This document shows, piece after piece, positions 16,527-26,000 of a stretch of 64,000 nucleotides of DNA; position 1 is the stretch's first letter; each line of letters starts with the position of its first letter. A model generated the notes under the pieces. The model saw nothing but the letters and a program-made list of their open reading frames with translations. It had not been told where the DNA came from and did not search any database. This DNA comes from Collimonas sp. OK412 (GTDB taxonomy: Bacteria > Pseudomonadota > Gammaproteobacteria > Burkholderiales > Burkholderiaceae_D): assembly GCF_900112135.1 (NCBI RefSeq), contig NZ_FOLC01000026.1:1-64000 (forward strand), in the 5' to 3' direction. A program made the position numbers and the translations under genes.

Positions 16527-16556
16527 GGGGAGGTGGCGGAAATCGAATCCGCCTCG
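16527..16556 (-). repeat. Second ssrA 3'-end-like fragment
   Basis: On the minus strand GAGGCGGATTCGATTTCCGC plus CACCTCCC again reads as a T-arm plus acceptor end related to the tmRNA 3' end 145 bases to the right, with compensatory changes in the T-stem. It has no tRNA body. With the copy at 10662 it suggests successive integrations at ssrA. Confidence 0.65.
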
Positions 16557-16671
16557 TTAGATGAAAAAAGAAATGCTGTCATTATGTTGTCATTCTGGAG
16601 CCAAAACAGCTCCAAAACACCACACACATGACAGCATTATATTTTTAAGTCTTTGATTTGAAACGATATAT

Positions 16672-17034
16672 TGGTGGAGGCGGCGGGAATCGAACCCGCG
16701 TCCGCAAGTCCTCTACAGACAGTTCTACATACTTAGTGCTGTCATTTGATTTAACCCAGCCGACGCGGACGCACACGCTTCGTTCAGGCGAGTCACCTAA
16801 ATTTAACTTTCAGCCAAGTAACCCGGCTAAAAGCGATTCCCTGTAAATGACTCTACTGCTGTTTTACCAGCCCACCCCAGGGACGAGATGGTGTAGAGCT
16901 AACCGGTTATTAAGCGGCTAGTGCGTACGAGTTATCGTTTGCAGTTAGATCTATTCCGATTGTATTTACGAGGTAGTCGGTCCTCGGTATGCCCTGCGCT
17001 GCTTTGTAACCCACGTCGAAACCAGGTCGCCCCC
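16672..17034 (-). ncRNA. ssrA: Transfer-messenger RNA (tmRNA)
   Basis: The 363-nt minus-strand RNA starts GGGGGCGACCTGGTTTCGAC and ends CGGGTTCGATTCCCGCCGCC plus TCCACCA. The two ends pair as a seven-base alanine-tRNA-like acceptor stem with an encoded CCA. The tag reading frame (16910-16942) begins after the resume region and encodes ANDNSYALAA followed by TAA. tmRNA with SmpB rescues stalled ribosomes and tags the nascent chain for proteolysis. The 3' end is flanked by ssrA-like fragments, showing use as an integration site. The encoded tag is complete, so the gene should be functional. Confidence 0.95.
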
Positions 17035-17052
17035 GACGGTAAAGCAGCTGTC

Positions 17053-17058
17053 AGTATA
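17053..17058 (-). promoter_or_regulatory. Probable -10 box of ssrA
   Basis: TATACT on the minus strand lies 19-24 bases upstream of the mature tmRNA 5' end, leaving a leader of about a dozen bases that RNase P would remove. No good -35 match was seen, so this is a tentative call. Confidence 0.45.
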
Positions 17059-17195
17059 GCACTTTATCGCTCGATCCGAGACGGGCATCCCGAGCGCCTG
17101 ACTGGCTTGGAGCCAATGGCGCGGATTTCCAGCTCGCATCCCGGCTCTTGCCTGGCGCCATGCCGGGCTTTCCAGCCCGGCTTGCGCATCCGCCG

Positions 17196-18602
17196 TCACC
17201 GCATGCTCAAGGTCCCTCTCTTCCAGGCCGGGTCCTGCCAGCGGTAAAACAGGCTCAGGGAGCGCGGGCTGTCAGCCTGTTTCTCGACATCCATGGTATC
17301 CATCCGGATCACTTCAAAGCTGCGTTTGAAGCGCCCGTCCACGCGCGCTTCGCGTACCGCCAGCATCTTCGCGCTGCCCGGCACCCAGCCGGCGAATTCC
17401 AGGTAGCCGACATCGGGCGCGTTCGCGGCCGGCGGCAGGATGTCGATGGTCCAGCCCTTATCTCCTTGATGGAATACCCAGAGCTCGCGCCATGAGTCGA
17501 GCGGTTGCACCGCGAGCGCCAATGCGGTTTGCTGGGCGTTGACGCTGGCCGAGGCTTTCCAGACCAGGCCGTAGGTGCAGCGCTTGAAGAGCGGGTTCTT
17601 TTGATCGTGTTTGGCGTCTACCAGCGTGACGCAGGTTTCGCCGGTTTCACCGGGTGCGGTGAGGACCGCCAGGCCGCTGCCGGTCGCCGGTTCCGGTTCT
17701 GCCGCCCAGCGCGAGGCAGCGACGCGCACGGCGGCATCGGTATAGGCGGCTGCGTCCGGTTCAGCGATTTCTTCCTTGTTGACGCCGGCCAGTTCCTGCA
17801 AGGCGCGGTTGGCGGCTTCCTGGGCCGGCAGGCGCTGCCTGGCGCGTTCGAAGGCGATGCTGGCCCAGACGCCGGCGCGGCGCAGGCGCAGGCGGTTTTT
17901 TTCGTATTCGGGCAGGTTGGTCAATTGCACGCGGTCGAGGATGTCGCCGCGCCAGGCGTCGAGGCTGTTGCGGTCGGTGGGGGTGAGGTTGGGGTCTACG
18001 CACTCGGGCCGGGTCAGCGCCAGGGCGGCGCGGGCGCGCTGCCCATCGTCCGATTTCATGGCCAATACGCGGCGGAAGGCTTCACCGTTGTAGCAAAGCT
18101 GGATGCGCCCATCGCGCTCGAAGCCCTGCATGCTGATGCCGTAGCTGGATGCCACTTCAAGATGGGCCGCCAATACGGTGTCGTCGGTTTTTCCGCGTTT
18201 GGCTGAGGCGCGGCGCGCCAGCCGTTCTGCCATGGTGCCGAGCGCATCGAATGGCTCGGGGCCGATGGCTTCGGCCGGCGCCGCTTTCAGGTAGGCCGCC
18301 GCGTAGCTGATGCCGAGCGCCTCGGCTCCCGGTGTGTCGCGCAGGAAGCGCACCACCGCCAGCAGGTCGGGGGCGTCTTTCGGTTCCAGCGACTGGGTGC
18401 GTACTTGCGAAGCGCGGATATAGCCGCCGCGTTCGCGGCGGTGATCGTACACCTGCAGGTAGTCCATCTTCTCGCCGCGCACTTCCAGGCTGTCGCCTTG
18501 CCAGAGCACGGCTTGCTGCTGGGCCGATTCACGGGGGGCGGCACGCAGGGCGGCACTATCCTGGGTGACGATGGCGACCAAGGCCAGGGCGGCGAGCATC
18601 AT
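17196..18602 (-). CDS. Hypothetical exported protein with N-terminal SH3-like domain
   Basis: The 468-residue protein starts with a short hydrophobic signal (MLAALALVAIVTQDSAALRA). A bacterial SH3-like module follows at about residues 20-70 (LRAAPRESAQQQAVLWQGDSLEV, in part, then GGYIRASQVRTQSL). The rest is a largely helical region rich in Ala/Arg and a C-terminal beta-rich part (WRELWVFHQGDKGWTIDILPP). No enzyme motif is seen. Its ATG overlaps the stop of the SPFH gene (ATGA), so the two are translated together and probably act together at the membrane or in the periplasm. I do not recognise a named family beyond the SH3-like module. Confidence 0.8.
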   Translation of the reverse strand: MMLAALALVAIVTQDSAALRAAPRESAQQQAVLWQGDSLEVRGEKMDYLQVYDHRRERGGYIRASQVRTQSLEPKDAPDLLAVVRFLRDTPGAEALGISYAAAYLKAAPAEAIGPEPFDALGTMAERLARRASAKRGKTDDTVLAAHLEVASSYGISMQGFERDGRIQLCYNGEAFRRVLAMKSDDGQRARAALALTRPECVDPNLTPTDRNSLDAWRGDILDRVQLTNLPEYEKNRLRLRRAGVWASIAFERARQRLPAQEAANRALQELAGVNKEEIAEPDAAAYTDAAVRVAASRWAAEPEPATGSGLAVLTAPGETGETCVTLVDAKHDQKNPLFKRCTYGLVWKASASVNAQQTALALAVQPLDSWRELWVFHQGDKGWTIDILPPAANAPDVGYLEFAGWVPGSAKMLAVREARVDGRFKRSFEVIRMDTMDVEKQADSPRSLSLFYRWQDPAWKRGTLSMR

Positions 18603-19864
18603 TGCTGTGTCTCCTGAGCTGCGGTAACGCTGGTTTGCGAGTTTTGCGAGGCAACCGCCTGGCCGCCGCCGAGCAAGGCAGAGCCGATGAAGCCGCCGTT
18701 GGCCGGGGGCGCGGCGATGATCACCGAGATCTTGTCGGACAGTTTGTCGGCCATGGTTTTCTGGATCAGCAAGGGGTTCTTCGAGATCAGCGCGCCGTCG
18801 CGTTCAAGCTGGGCGCTGGTGACCTTGCCGATGGTTTCCAGGCGGTAGGCTTCGACGTCGGCCAGCTTGTGGCGTGAATCGGCCTCGCCGGTAGCTTCAA
18901 TGCGGCGCGCTTCTGCGCTGCCCTCGGCGGTCTTGATGCGCGATACCTTTTCTGCCTCGGCTTCATACTGGCGCTGCTCGATCTGCTTTTGCTTGAACGG
19001 CAACACGTGCTTCATGGCCTCTTCCTGGGCCTTGGCGGCGATGATTTGTTCGTTGCCGGCCGCTTCCGCCGATTTTTCGCGCTTGACCTTGTCGGCTTCG
19101 GCTTCCAGCTCGGTTTGCCGCACTTGCTTGCTCTTCAGCTCCAGCGTGTATTTCATTTTTTCGGTTTCCAGTTCTTCGGCCAGCAATTTTTCCATGCCTT
19201 GGCGGTACTCCGGCGGCAGGTCGACCTGGCCCATCTGTACGCCGCGTAGGATGATGCCGTCGGCCGCCAGTTTCGGTTTCAATTCGTTTTCTATTTCTTT
19301 CTGGATTTCGCCGCGCTTGGTGGAAAAGATGTCGCGCACCGAATAGCGGGTGAAGGATTTGTAGATCACGCCCTGCACCATCGGCTCGACGATCTCGCCG
19401 TTGATGTCGGCAGGCAGTTTTTCTGCGATAGCGGCCAGCCTGGCCGGGTCGATGGCGTAGCGTATGGTCAGGTCCACGCCCAGCGACAGGCCCTCGATCG
19501 ATTGGAACGGCGCTTCGCCATTCGCCTTGCTGCTGCGGACCGGGCGGTAGACCTGGTCGAGCAGCGAGTAGCGCCGCAGTTCATGCAGGCCGGGGATGAC
19601 CACCACCAGGCCGTCTTTCACCTCGGTGGTGCCGCCGGTGAGCTTGTTGGCGCGGATGCCGACTTCGCCGGGTTCCAAAGTCTTGAACGGCGGGTGGGTA
19701 ATCAATTCGTAGCCGCTGCCGCCTATCAGCGCGAGCGCCAGCAACAGTATCCAGGCACGCCGTGCTGCACGGGCCAGGCCGACCAGTGCAGCGCCGATTG
19801 CCGAAATGGTTGTGGTGAGCAGTGCAAGCAGGCCCTGCGCCAGTGATTCGAGCCGTTCAGACAT
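18599..19864 (-). CDS. SPFH/Band 7 domain membrane protein
   Basis: The 421-residue protein has a membrane segment at about residues 37-53 (AWILLLALALIGGSGYEL) and an SPFH domain at about 65-250 (LEPGEVGIRANKLTGG through IILRGVQMGQVDLPPEY). A long charged coiled coil follows at about 250-370 (many EAEADKVKREKS-type repeats), with a glycine-rich tail. SPFH proteins form large oligomeric cages or rafts that organise membrane proteases and other partners. The start at MSERLESL was chosen for the GGGGGAAA ribosome-binding site. It is co-translated with the secreted SH3-type protein and divergent from a two-component system across about 350 bases. Confidence 0.9.
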   Translation of the reverse strand: MSERLESLAQGLLALLTTTISAIGAALVGLARAARRAWILLLALALIGGSGYELITHPPFKTLEPGEVGIRANKLTGGTTEVKDGLVVVIPGLHELRRYSLLDQVYRPVRSSKANGEAPFQSIEGLSLGVDLTIRYAIDPARLAAIAEKLPADINGEIVEPMVQGVIYKSFTRYSVRDIFSTKRGEIQKEIENELKPKLAADGIILRGVQMGQVDLPPEYRQGMEKLLAEELETEKMKYTLELKSKQVRQTELEAEADKVKREKSAEAAGNEQIIAAKAQEEAMKHVLPFKQKQIEQRQYEAEAEKVSRIKTAEGSAEARRIEATGEADSRHKLADVEAYRLETIGKVTSAQLERDGALISKNPLLIQKTMADKLSDKISVIIAAPPANGGFIGSALLGGGQAVASQNSQTSVTAAQETQQ

Positions 19865-20210
19865 GATATTTCCCCCGGTTGATGTAGTAATTCGATGGTT
19901 GGGAGCGGCACGCAATGCTTTTCCCTGGGAAGAATCTTGCGCTCCAGGCGGCGGAAGTAACAATGGCCGGGCCGGGGCAGTCGCGTTATCCGGGGGCGGT
20001 GAATGCTCCGCAACGTCGCAGTCCGGTAAGCCGTGTGAAGAAATACTCACAGCGCGGCGCAGACATTTCATGGGAAAGCGTGGATACTTTCATGACCCTG
20101 CGTCCTGCAAGCGGGCGCCCTCTCCCTGCAGATGCACAGGGGCAGCGGGCAAGCCGCGAAAAGAGTCGGGACGAGGGGCGTCATTGATAGCGGATGTAGC
20201 GGAGAAAAAA

Positions 20211-20927
20211 ATGTCAAAGCAGGCACAAAAAGTAGCGGTGATCGAAGACGACATCCCGACCAGCAACCAGCTCAAGGGCTGGATCGAATCGGCCAAGCCT
20301 GGCATCCACGTCGACCAGTGGTATACGCGCGACGACGCCGAAGCGGCGCTGGCGCGCGAGAACTATGACCTGGTGGTGCTTGACATCGAACTGGGGCGCG
20401 AGCGCCATGCCGGCGTCGCCATCATCAATGCCATCAACAAGGGCCAGGCAACGCCGGTGCTGGTGGTGTCGGCCATGCCGGCCACCATCTACCGCAGCAT
20501 CATGAAGGCGCTGGATGCCTGGGATTACCTGCAAAAGGCAACCTTCGAAGAATCCGATTTCATCGATACCTTCCTGGAAATCCTGCGCGCCGCAAAGGAC
20601 CGCAACAGCACGAAGGAGAGTGCGCCCGCGGCCAGCAGCAACGAACTGTCGATCGACCCGCTGCGCCAGAAGACCCCGATCTGGCGCGCGCAACGCATCA
20701 ACCTGCCGCTGACGGCGCAGCGCCTGCTGGCCGCGCTGTACGAGCATCGCGGCCAGGTTGTGACCTATGAGCAGCTGTTCCAGGTGGTCAAGAGCGGGCG
20801 CAATCGCGACAATATCCGCAAGCACGTCAGCACCATCCGCGATGCATTCCGCGAGGTCGACGCAGAGTTTGCCTGCATTGAAAATATCCCGATGCGCGGC
20901 TTTCGCTGGGTTGACCAGGAAAAATGA
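20211..20927 (+). CDS. Response regulator with C-terminal winged-helix domain
   Basis: The 238-residue protein has a receiver domain with the acidic pocket EDD (residues 12-14), phosphoacceptor Asp58 in VVLDIEL, Ser87 in the switch position and Lys109. Linker residues at about 135-150 are followed by an OmpR/PhoB-like winged helix (LTAQRLLAALYEHRGQVVTYEQLF and RKHVSTIRDAF, both in part) ending GFRWVDQEK. It should be phosphorylated by the kinase encoded 35 bases downstream. The ATG at 20211 follows an AGCGGAG ribosome-binding site; the frame stays open upstream into the divergent SPFH gene but has no domain there. Its regulon may include the divergent SPFH operon. Confidence 0.9.
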   Translation: MSKQAQKVAVIEDDIPTSNQLKGWIESAKPGIHVDQWYTRDDAEAALARENYDLVVLDIELGRERHAGVAIINAINKGQATPVLVVSAMPATIYRSIMKALDAWDYLQKATFEESDFIDTFLEILRAAKDRNSTKESAPAASSNELSIDPLRQKTPIWRAQRINLPLTAQRLLAALYEHRGQVVTYEQLFQVVKSGRNRDNIRKHVSTIRDAFREVDAEFACIENIPMRGFRWVDQEK

Positions 20928-20961
20928 TGTGCGGCCACTTCAACCGCGGGGATGACTGCAC

Positions 20962-23034
20962 ATGAAGATCAGCTTTCCGAATATCGCCCAATACCGTTTG
21001 CGCATCCTGTTTCGCGGCGCCTTCCTGCTGCTGGCGGTGGCTACCGTTGCGCTGGCGCTGTACGTGCTGCAGCAGGAAAAGCAGCTGAGCTACAAGAATT
21101 ACCAGGCCAGTTTCCGCAAGACCGGCGACCAGATCCTGGCGACCTTGCGCCATCCTGCCGGACAATTGGCGCTGTTGAATCCACGCACTGAAAATGGCGG
21201 CGCGGCTGTGCTGCACCCGGTATTGCTGCCGTTTCCCTCGCTTGATTTCGACGACCAGAACAAAGTGCGGCAAGCCATCACCATGTCTGGCTGCCTGGTG
21301 CAGTATGGCGACGACGGCGCGCTATGCGTGGCCGTCGGCAACAACCCGTGGGCCGGCGGCTTCATTTATGTTGCCGGCAGTTTCGTCAGCGGCGAACTGA
21401 TGCCGCACCAGCGCGGCGAGCAGGATATCGGCGATGCGCATCGCGTGCGGGTGACAGTGACGCTGCGCGGGCAGACCTATCGCTGGATTGCGCCGTTTGA
21501 AAAGAACGGCGATCCGAATGCCGTGCAAACGCGTGGCGCGCATGGCCGCCTGACCGGTTTTCTCGATGACGATAGCGGCCGTGTGGGATCCAGGCCGGTC
21601 AAGGATTTCCGCGGCTGGATCTGGCAAAGCACCTTATGCAGCAAGCCCGGGCAGGGCGACGGCGATGCCGATTGTCCGCGCAGTTCATTTTTCTCGCTGC
21701 GCCTGCCGGTGGGTGTCTTGCAGGATGCCTTGTTCCAGGAAAAAAATCCGGTCTGGCCGCCGGCCGACCTGGATAACATCCAGGTGCGCATCGAGGTCCT
21801 GCCCCCGGGCGATGGCCCGCTGCTTTTCGACAGTAAAAGCGCCGCTGCGGCACGGGCATTTTCGGTGGGCGACCTGGCCTCGCTGCTGTTGCCGGGCGAG
21901 AGCTTGCGCATCAGGAAGCGCGGCGCGGCAGGCGGCGCTGACCTGGTCAGCCTGACCGGCGCCGAAGATCACCCGGACGATACCTCGCGCCTGCTAAGCC
22001 GCCTGGTGCGCCGCCTTCCCGTGGACGAAATCGGCGCGCCGAACGAAAGCAGGGAATCCGTAGTGACGTCGGCGGGGATCTATGACGTGACCCTGATCGG
22101 CGACGAACGCAGCGTCAATCGCAGTCTGGGCGTCGTGGCGGCGCGGGTATTGTGGTTTGTCGGGGCGATGCTGCTGGCCTTGTTCGTGGCCTGGCTGATC
22201 ATCGAGATCGGCATCATCCGCCGCATCACGATGCTGACACGGCGTGCTGCCAAGGTGTCGAAGATCGTCAAGGGTTCAGGCGGGCTGGACCAGTTCAACC
22301 TGACCGACCTGCGCGGCGCCGATGAGCTTGGCGTGCTGGCAAGCTGCCTGCATGACCTGCTGAGGCGCGTCAAGGAAGATGTCGAGCGGGAGGAAATCCG
22401 CGCCGAGCAGGAAAAGGAAATGTGGCATGCGGTGGGCCATGAAATCATGTCGCCGCTGCAGTCGCTGATGGCCTTGCACGGCACGGCCGACAGCCAGAGC
22501 AGCCGCTACATCAACCGCATGCAGCAGGCGGTGCGGGTACTGTATGGCAGCGCCTCTCCCAGCGAAGCGTTTCAATCCACGGTGTTGCAGGTGACGGCAA
22601 TCGACATCGGCGCTTTTCTCGGCAACGTGGCGGACAATGCGCCGCTGGTCGGGATCGCAGACGTCAGGTTTTTCGGCGGCCAGGAGGGCGTGATGGTCAG
22701 GGCCGATGATTACTCGCTGGAAGATGTGGTAACGCATGTCCTGCGCAATGCCGATCGCTGCCGCCAACCGGGTTCCATGATTTCCATCGACCTCAAAACC
22801 ACGGAAACCGCAGCCACCATCGCCGTCCATAACTACGGGCCGAATATCGCTGAAGGACTGATCGACAAGATTTTCGAATACGGGGTGTCGGATCAGTTTG
22901 AGGCTGGTGCGAACGGCAGCCGGGGACAAGGGCTTTTTGTGGCCAAGACGTATATGGCCAAGATGGGCGGAACCATTACGGCATTAAATGTGGCGGACGG
23001 CGTGGTGTTTTCACTGGGACTGCAACGCGTGTGA
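20962..23034 (+). CDS. Membrane sensor histidine kinase
   Basis: The 690-residue kinase has a first membrane helix at about residues 18-38 (GAFLLLAVATVALALYVL) and a large periplasmic domain of about 350 residues. The second helix is near 395-415 (VLWFVGAMLLALFVAWLII), followed by a HAMP-type linker and a dimerisation helix with His493 in VGHEIMSPLQSL. The ATPase domain has N-box Asn596, DKIFEYGVSD as G1-type region and RGQGLFVAKTYMAKMGG as G2. It autophosphorylates His493 and passes phosphate to the upstream response regulator. The periplasmic domain is unusually large and matches no sensor fold I know. The signal is unknown. The ATG at 20962 follows GGGGAUG with correct spacing. Confidence 0.9.
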   Translation: MKISFPNIAQYRLRILFRGAFLLLAVATVALALYVLQQEKQLSYKNYQASFRKTGDQILATLRHPAGQLALLNPRTENGGAAVLHPVLLPFPSLDFDDQNKVRQAITMSGCLVQYGDDGALCVAVGNNPWAGGFIYVAGSFVSGELMPHQRGEQDIGDAHRVRVTVTLRGQTYRWIAPFEKNGDPNAVQTRGAHGRLTGFLDDDSGRVGSRPVKDFRGWIWQSTLCSKPGQGDGDADCPRSSFFSLRLPVGVLQDALFQEKNPVWPPADLDNIQVRIEVLPPGDGPLLFDSKSAAAARAFSVGDLASLLLPGESLRIRKRGAAGGADLVSLTGAEDHPDDTSRLLSRLVRRLPVDEIGAPNESRESVVTSAGIYDVTLIGDERSVNRSLGVVAARVLWFVGAMLLALFVAWLIIEIGIIRRITMLTRRAAKVSKIVKGSGGLDQFNLTDLRGADELGVLASCLHDLLRRVKEDVEREEIRAEQEKEMWHAVGHEIMSPLQSLMALHGTADSQSSRYINRMQQAVRVLYGSASPSEAFQSTVLQVTAIDIGAFLGNVADNAPLVGIADVRFFGGQEGVMVRADDYSLEDVVTHVLRNADRCRQPGSMISIDLKTTETAATIAVHNYGPNIAEGLIDKIFEYGVSDQFEAGANGSRGQGLFVAKTYMAKMGGTITALNVADGVVFSLGLQRV

Positions 23035-23048
23035 TGTTCCCGTCGTTC

Positions 23049-23081
23049 TTCCGGCAAGAGGAAATTCTCCTCTTGCCGGAA
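23049..23081. terminator. Bidirectional terminator hairpin between convergent genes
   Basis: TTCCGGCAAGAG and CTCTTGCCGGAA form a perfect 12-bp stem with a 9-base loop, located between the kinase stop (23034) and the end of the convergent DUF748 gene (23087). T-rich sequence follows on the plus side. Confidence 0.75.
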
Positions 23082-23086
23082 TCTCT

Positions 23087-26000
23087 CTATTTCAGCGCAA
23101 AATCGACCCGGTTCGGCTGGCCCTTGTCCTTGATGCCGTCGGCAGTCAGTTTCGGTGCGATCAGGAAGATCCGTTCCAGCGGGATCTGGCCCTTGGTCTC
23201 CAGGTATTTGCGGACGGCTTCGGCGCGCCGGGTCGCCAGCGCGCTCAAGGCGTCCTGAGTCACCGCGGTGTTGGCGACGATCAGTTTTTCCATCTCCGCG
23301 GTCGGCAGCGATTTCGACAGGCCGATCACGTTGCGCGGCTTGTCGAATTTTTCCGAGCCATATACCTTGCCCATGTATTTCTCTTTGTCGGCATCGGTCA
23401 AGGCCACGTCGTCCGATTGCGTATCGTCGCTGCCGTCAACCGAATCCTTGAGCTTCAGCGCTTTCAGCTTGCGGTTGAGGATTTGCTGGCGGACGCCGTC
23501 GGTATCGCTTTTCGGATCGACCCGGCCGATCAGGTCCAGCTTCAGCGCCGGTCGGTCGGTCAGGGCCTTGGCCAGGGTGTCCAGCTTGCTTTGCGTAGCG
23601 GCTGTGAGGGTAGCCGAGCCGGGCGCGAATTCAGCGTAGCCGAGATCGTCGCCGCCGGCGCCGCCGAAGGCCGAGCTGATCAGCGCGAACGGCGAAGTGA
23701 CAGCCTTGACGATCAGGTTGATGAAGATGCGGACGATGATGCCGCCTATCGAGAATTCCGGATCGGACAAGGTGCCGGAAATCGGCAGGTTGATGTTGAT
23801 CTGGCCGTTACGGTCTTTCAGCAAGGCGACGGCCAGCAGCACCGGCAGCTTGGTGGCGGTAGGGCTGTCGATCTTGTTGCCGAAAGTGAGCTGGTCGATG
23901 CGCACATTGTTCTGCGCCACCAGCTTGTCGTTTTCGATGTGGTAGCTGACATCCATCGACAGCTTGCCCTTTTCGATGGCGTAGCCGGCGTACTTGGCGG
24001 CATACGGGGTCAGGCGCGGCAATTCGACGCCGTTGGCGCTGGCCTTGATGTCGAGGAACATCGGCTTGAACAAAGGATTGAGCGAGCCGGAAATGGCGAC
24101 CGGAGCGTCGTTGTCGATCTTGCCGTTGAGGTCTATCGGCGCTGGCGCCGGCTTGTCGGAAGCAATCGCGCCGACGGTACCGTTCATGCCGGTCATGTTG
24201 GCGGTGTAGTTCGGCTTGACGAAGTTGTCGGTGTAGTTGATGTTGCCGCCCTTGATGACCACCTGGCCGATCTTGATCACCGGTGCGTTCTCTTTAGGCG
24301 GCGCGGCAGCGATGGGGGCCACGGTGACCTTGCCTTCGGCAGTGGACTTGGTGACTTTTTGCGTCCCCTGGCCCATGCCTTCACCGGCCTCCGCGGAAGT
24401 CAGGGATGGCGCCGGCGCGCCGGCCGGGGCGTTTTTCGAGACAACGATATCCTGCAAATTCAGCTTGGCCGATTCGGACAAGATGATGCGCGCATAGAAA
24501 TCAGTCAGCGCAATCTTCGCCAGCGTGACGTTTTGGCGCGGGCCGCCGATATTGGCGTTGATGCCGCTGACGTCGAGCAGTTTCCATTTCAGGAAATCGG
24601 CCGACGTTTCCTTGTCGAGCACGCGGAAATTAGCCAGGCGCAGGTTGCCGTTATAACTGGTGGCGAGTTCCTGGCGGGCGCTGGGCGGCGTCAGTGACAA
24701 CTTGCCTTTGGTGCTGGCCTGGCCCGAAGTCAGGTTAACGTTCACGTAGTCGGTGAAATACGGCTGGAAAGCGGCCACCGGCAGGTTTTGCGCGTCGAGG
24801 TCGAGGGCGATGGATTTCATTTGCGCGGCGACGCTGCCGTCAGCCGACAACTTGCCGGTCTTGTTAAGCTGGGTGCGCAGGGAAACCTTGATCGGTTTAT
24901 CGAGTTTGCTGGAGATGTTTTCGGCGCTCAGGTTGAGGCCGTCGGCGCGCAGCTTGACGGCCGGTTTTACCGCGTCGTCCTGGTAAGCCAGGCTGCTGTC
25001 GCTGATGGCAAACTTGCCCAGGGTAGCGACCCAGTCAGGCCCGCTCTGCTTGGCGGGCGCGGCAGGGGCAGCCTTGCTGGCGCCGCCGGTGTTGGCAATG
25101 AATTGCTGCAGGTTGAGTTTACCCTGGGCGTCGCGCCGCACATCGCCTTGTATGCCTGCCAGGTGCAATGCATCGGCGTTGAAAATGTGGGCTTCGGTGT
25201 CGACGCTGGCGTTTTCCAGGCTGATTTTCTTGGCCCCTATGCTGCCGCCCGCGCTGGTTTTTGCTGCTACCTTGAGATCATCTACATCGATGCCCAGCTG
25301 GTGCAGGCGGATGCGGCTGCCATCGATCGCCAGCAAGGTGCTGAGCGACAGCTGGCCGGACAATACCGCCGCCAGGGAGCGGTTGACATAAGGCTGGTAC
25401 GGCGCCAGCGACAAGGCGTTGATGCTGGCCTTGCCGGCGACGATGCCTTTGGCAGGAGTGATCTGGCCGATGAACTGGATGCGCTGGTCGTTTTCGGTGC
25501 CGCTGGAAAGGGTCACGGTCGCCGGTTTGGCGTCAGCGGCCAGCGACAGCCGGCTCGCATCCAGCGCGACGTTCTTGACCTGCAGGTTCAGCGCCGGCGA
25601 GGCGTTGGCGGCATCCAGCCAGTTGACGGTGCCGTCGTGGATGCTGAGTTTGGCCAGCGTCATCTGCGGTGCCGGGCCGGCTGGTTTTTTCGGCGCGTCC
25701 TTGGCGGCATCCTTGGTGATTTCCTGCTTCGCAGCCGGAGTGCTCAGCGCCGCCCAGTTCAGGCTGCCGTTGGCGTTCAGGTTGACCCAGACTTCCGGTT
25801 GCTGGATGTCGATCTGGTCAAGTGCGGCGGCGCCGGTCAGGACGTTGAGTTTATTGATCTGGGCATTGATCGCCTGTGCCTTGAGCAGCGGCGCTGCATT
25901 CTTGTCGGCGAGGGCGACGTCGGCCAGCTTGATGGCGCCCGACAGCAATACTTCGGGTTTGTCCTTGTTGCGCACGAAAGTCAGGTCGAGCTTGGTCGAC

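Larger units (their letters stand above)
16069..16671. other. AT-rich upstream region of the autotransporter and repeat zone
   Basis: About 600 bases without a gene. The left part (16069-16210) is very AT-rich and holds three GATTTAACA elements. The right part holds a second ssrA 3'-end-like fragment (16527-16556). Near it are repeated TGCTGTCATT-type words at 16574, a variant TGTTGTCATT at 16586 and an inverted copy ATGACAGCAT at 16628. These resemble the arm-type sites of a tyrosine recombinase. Confidence 0.6.

Noticed and set aside
16658-16846. Short open frame over the tmRNA 3' end
   Set aside because: It is antisense to the tmRNA gene and contains the same tRNA-end peptide (GGGGNRTR).
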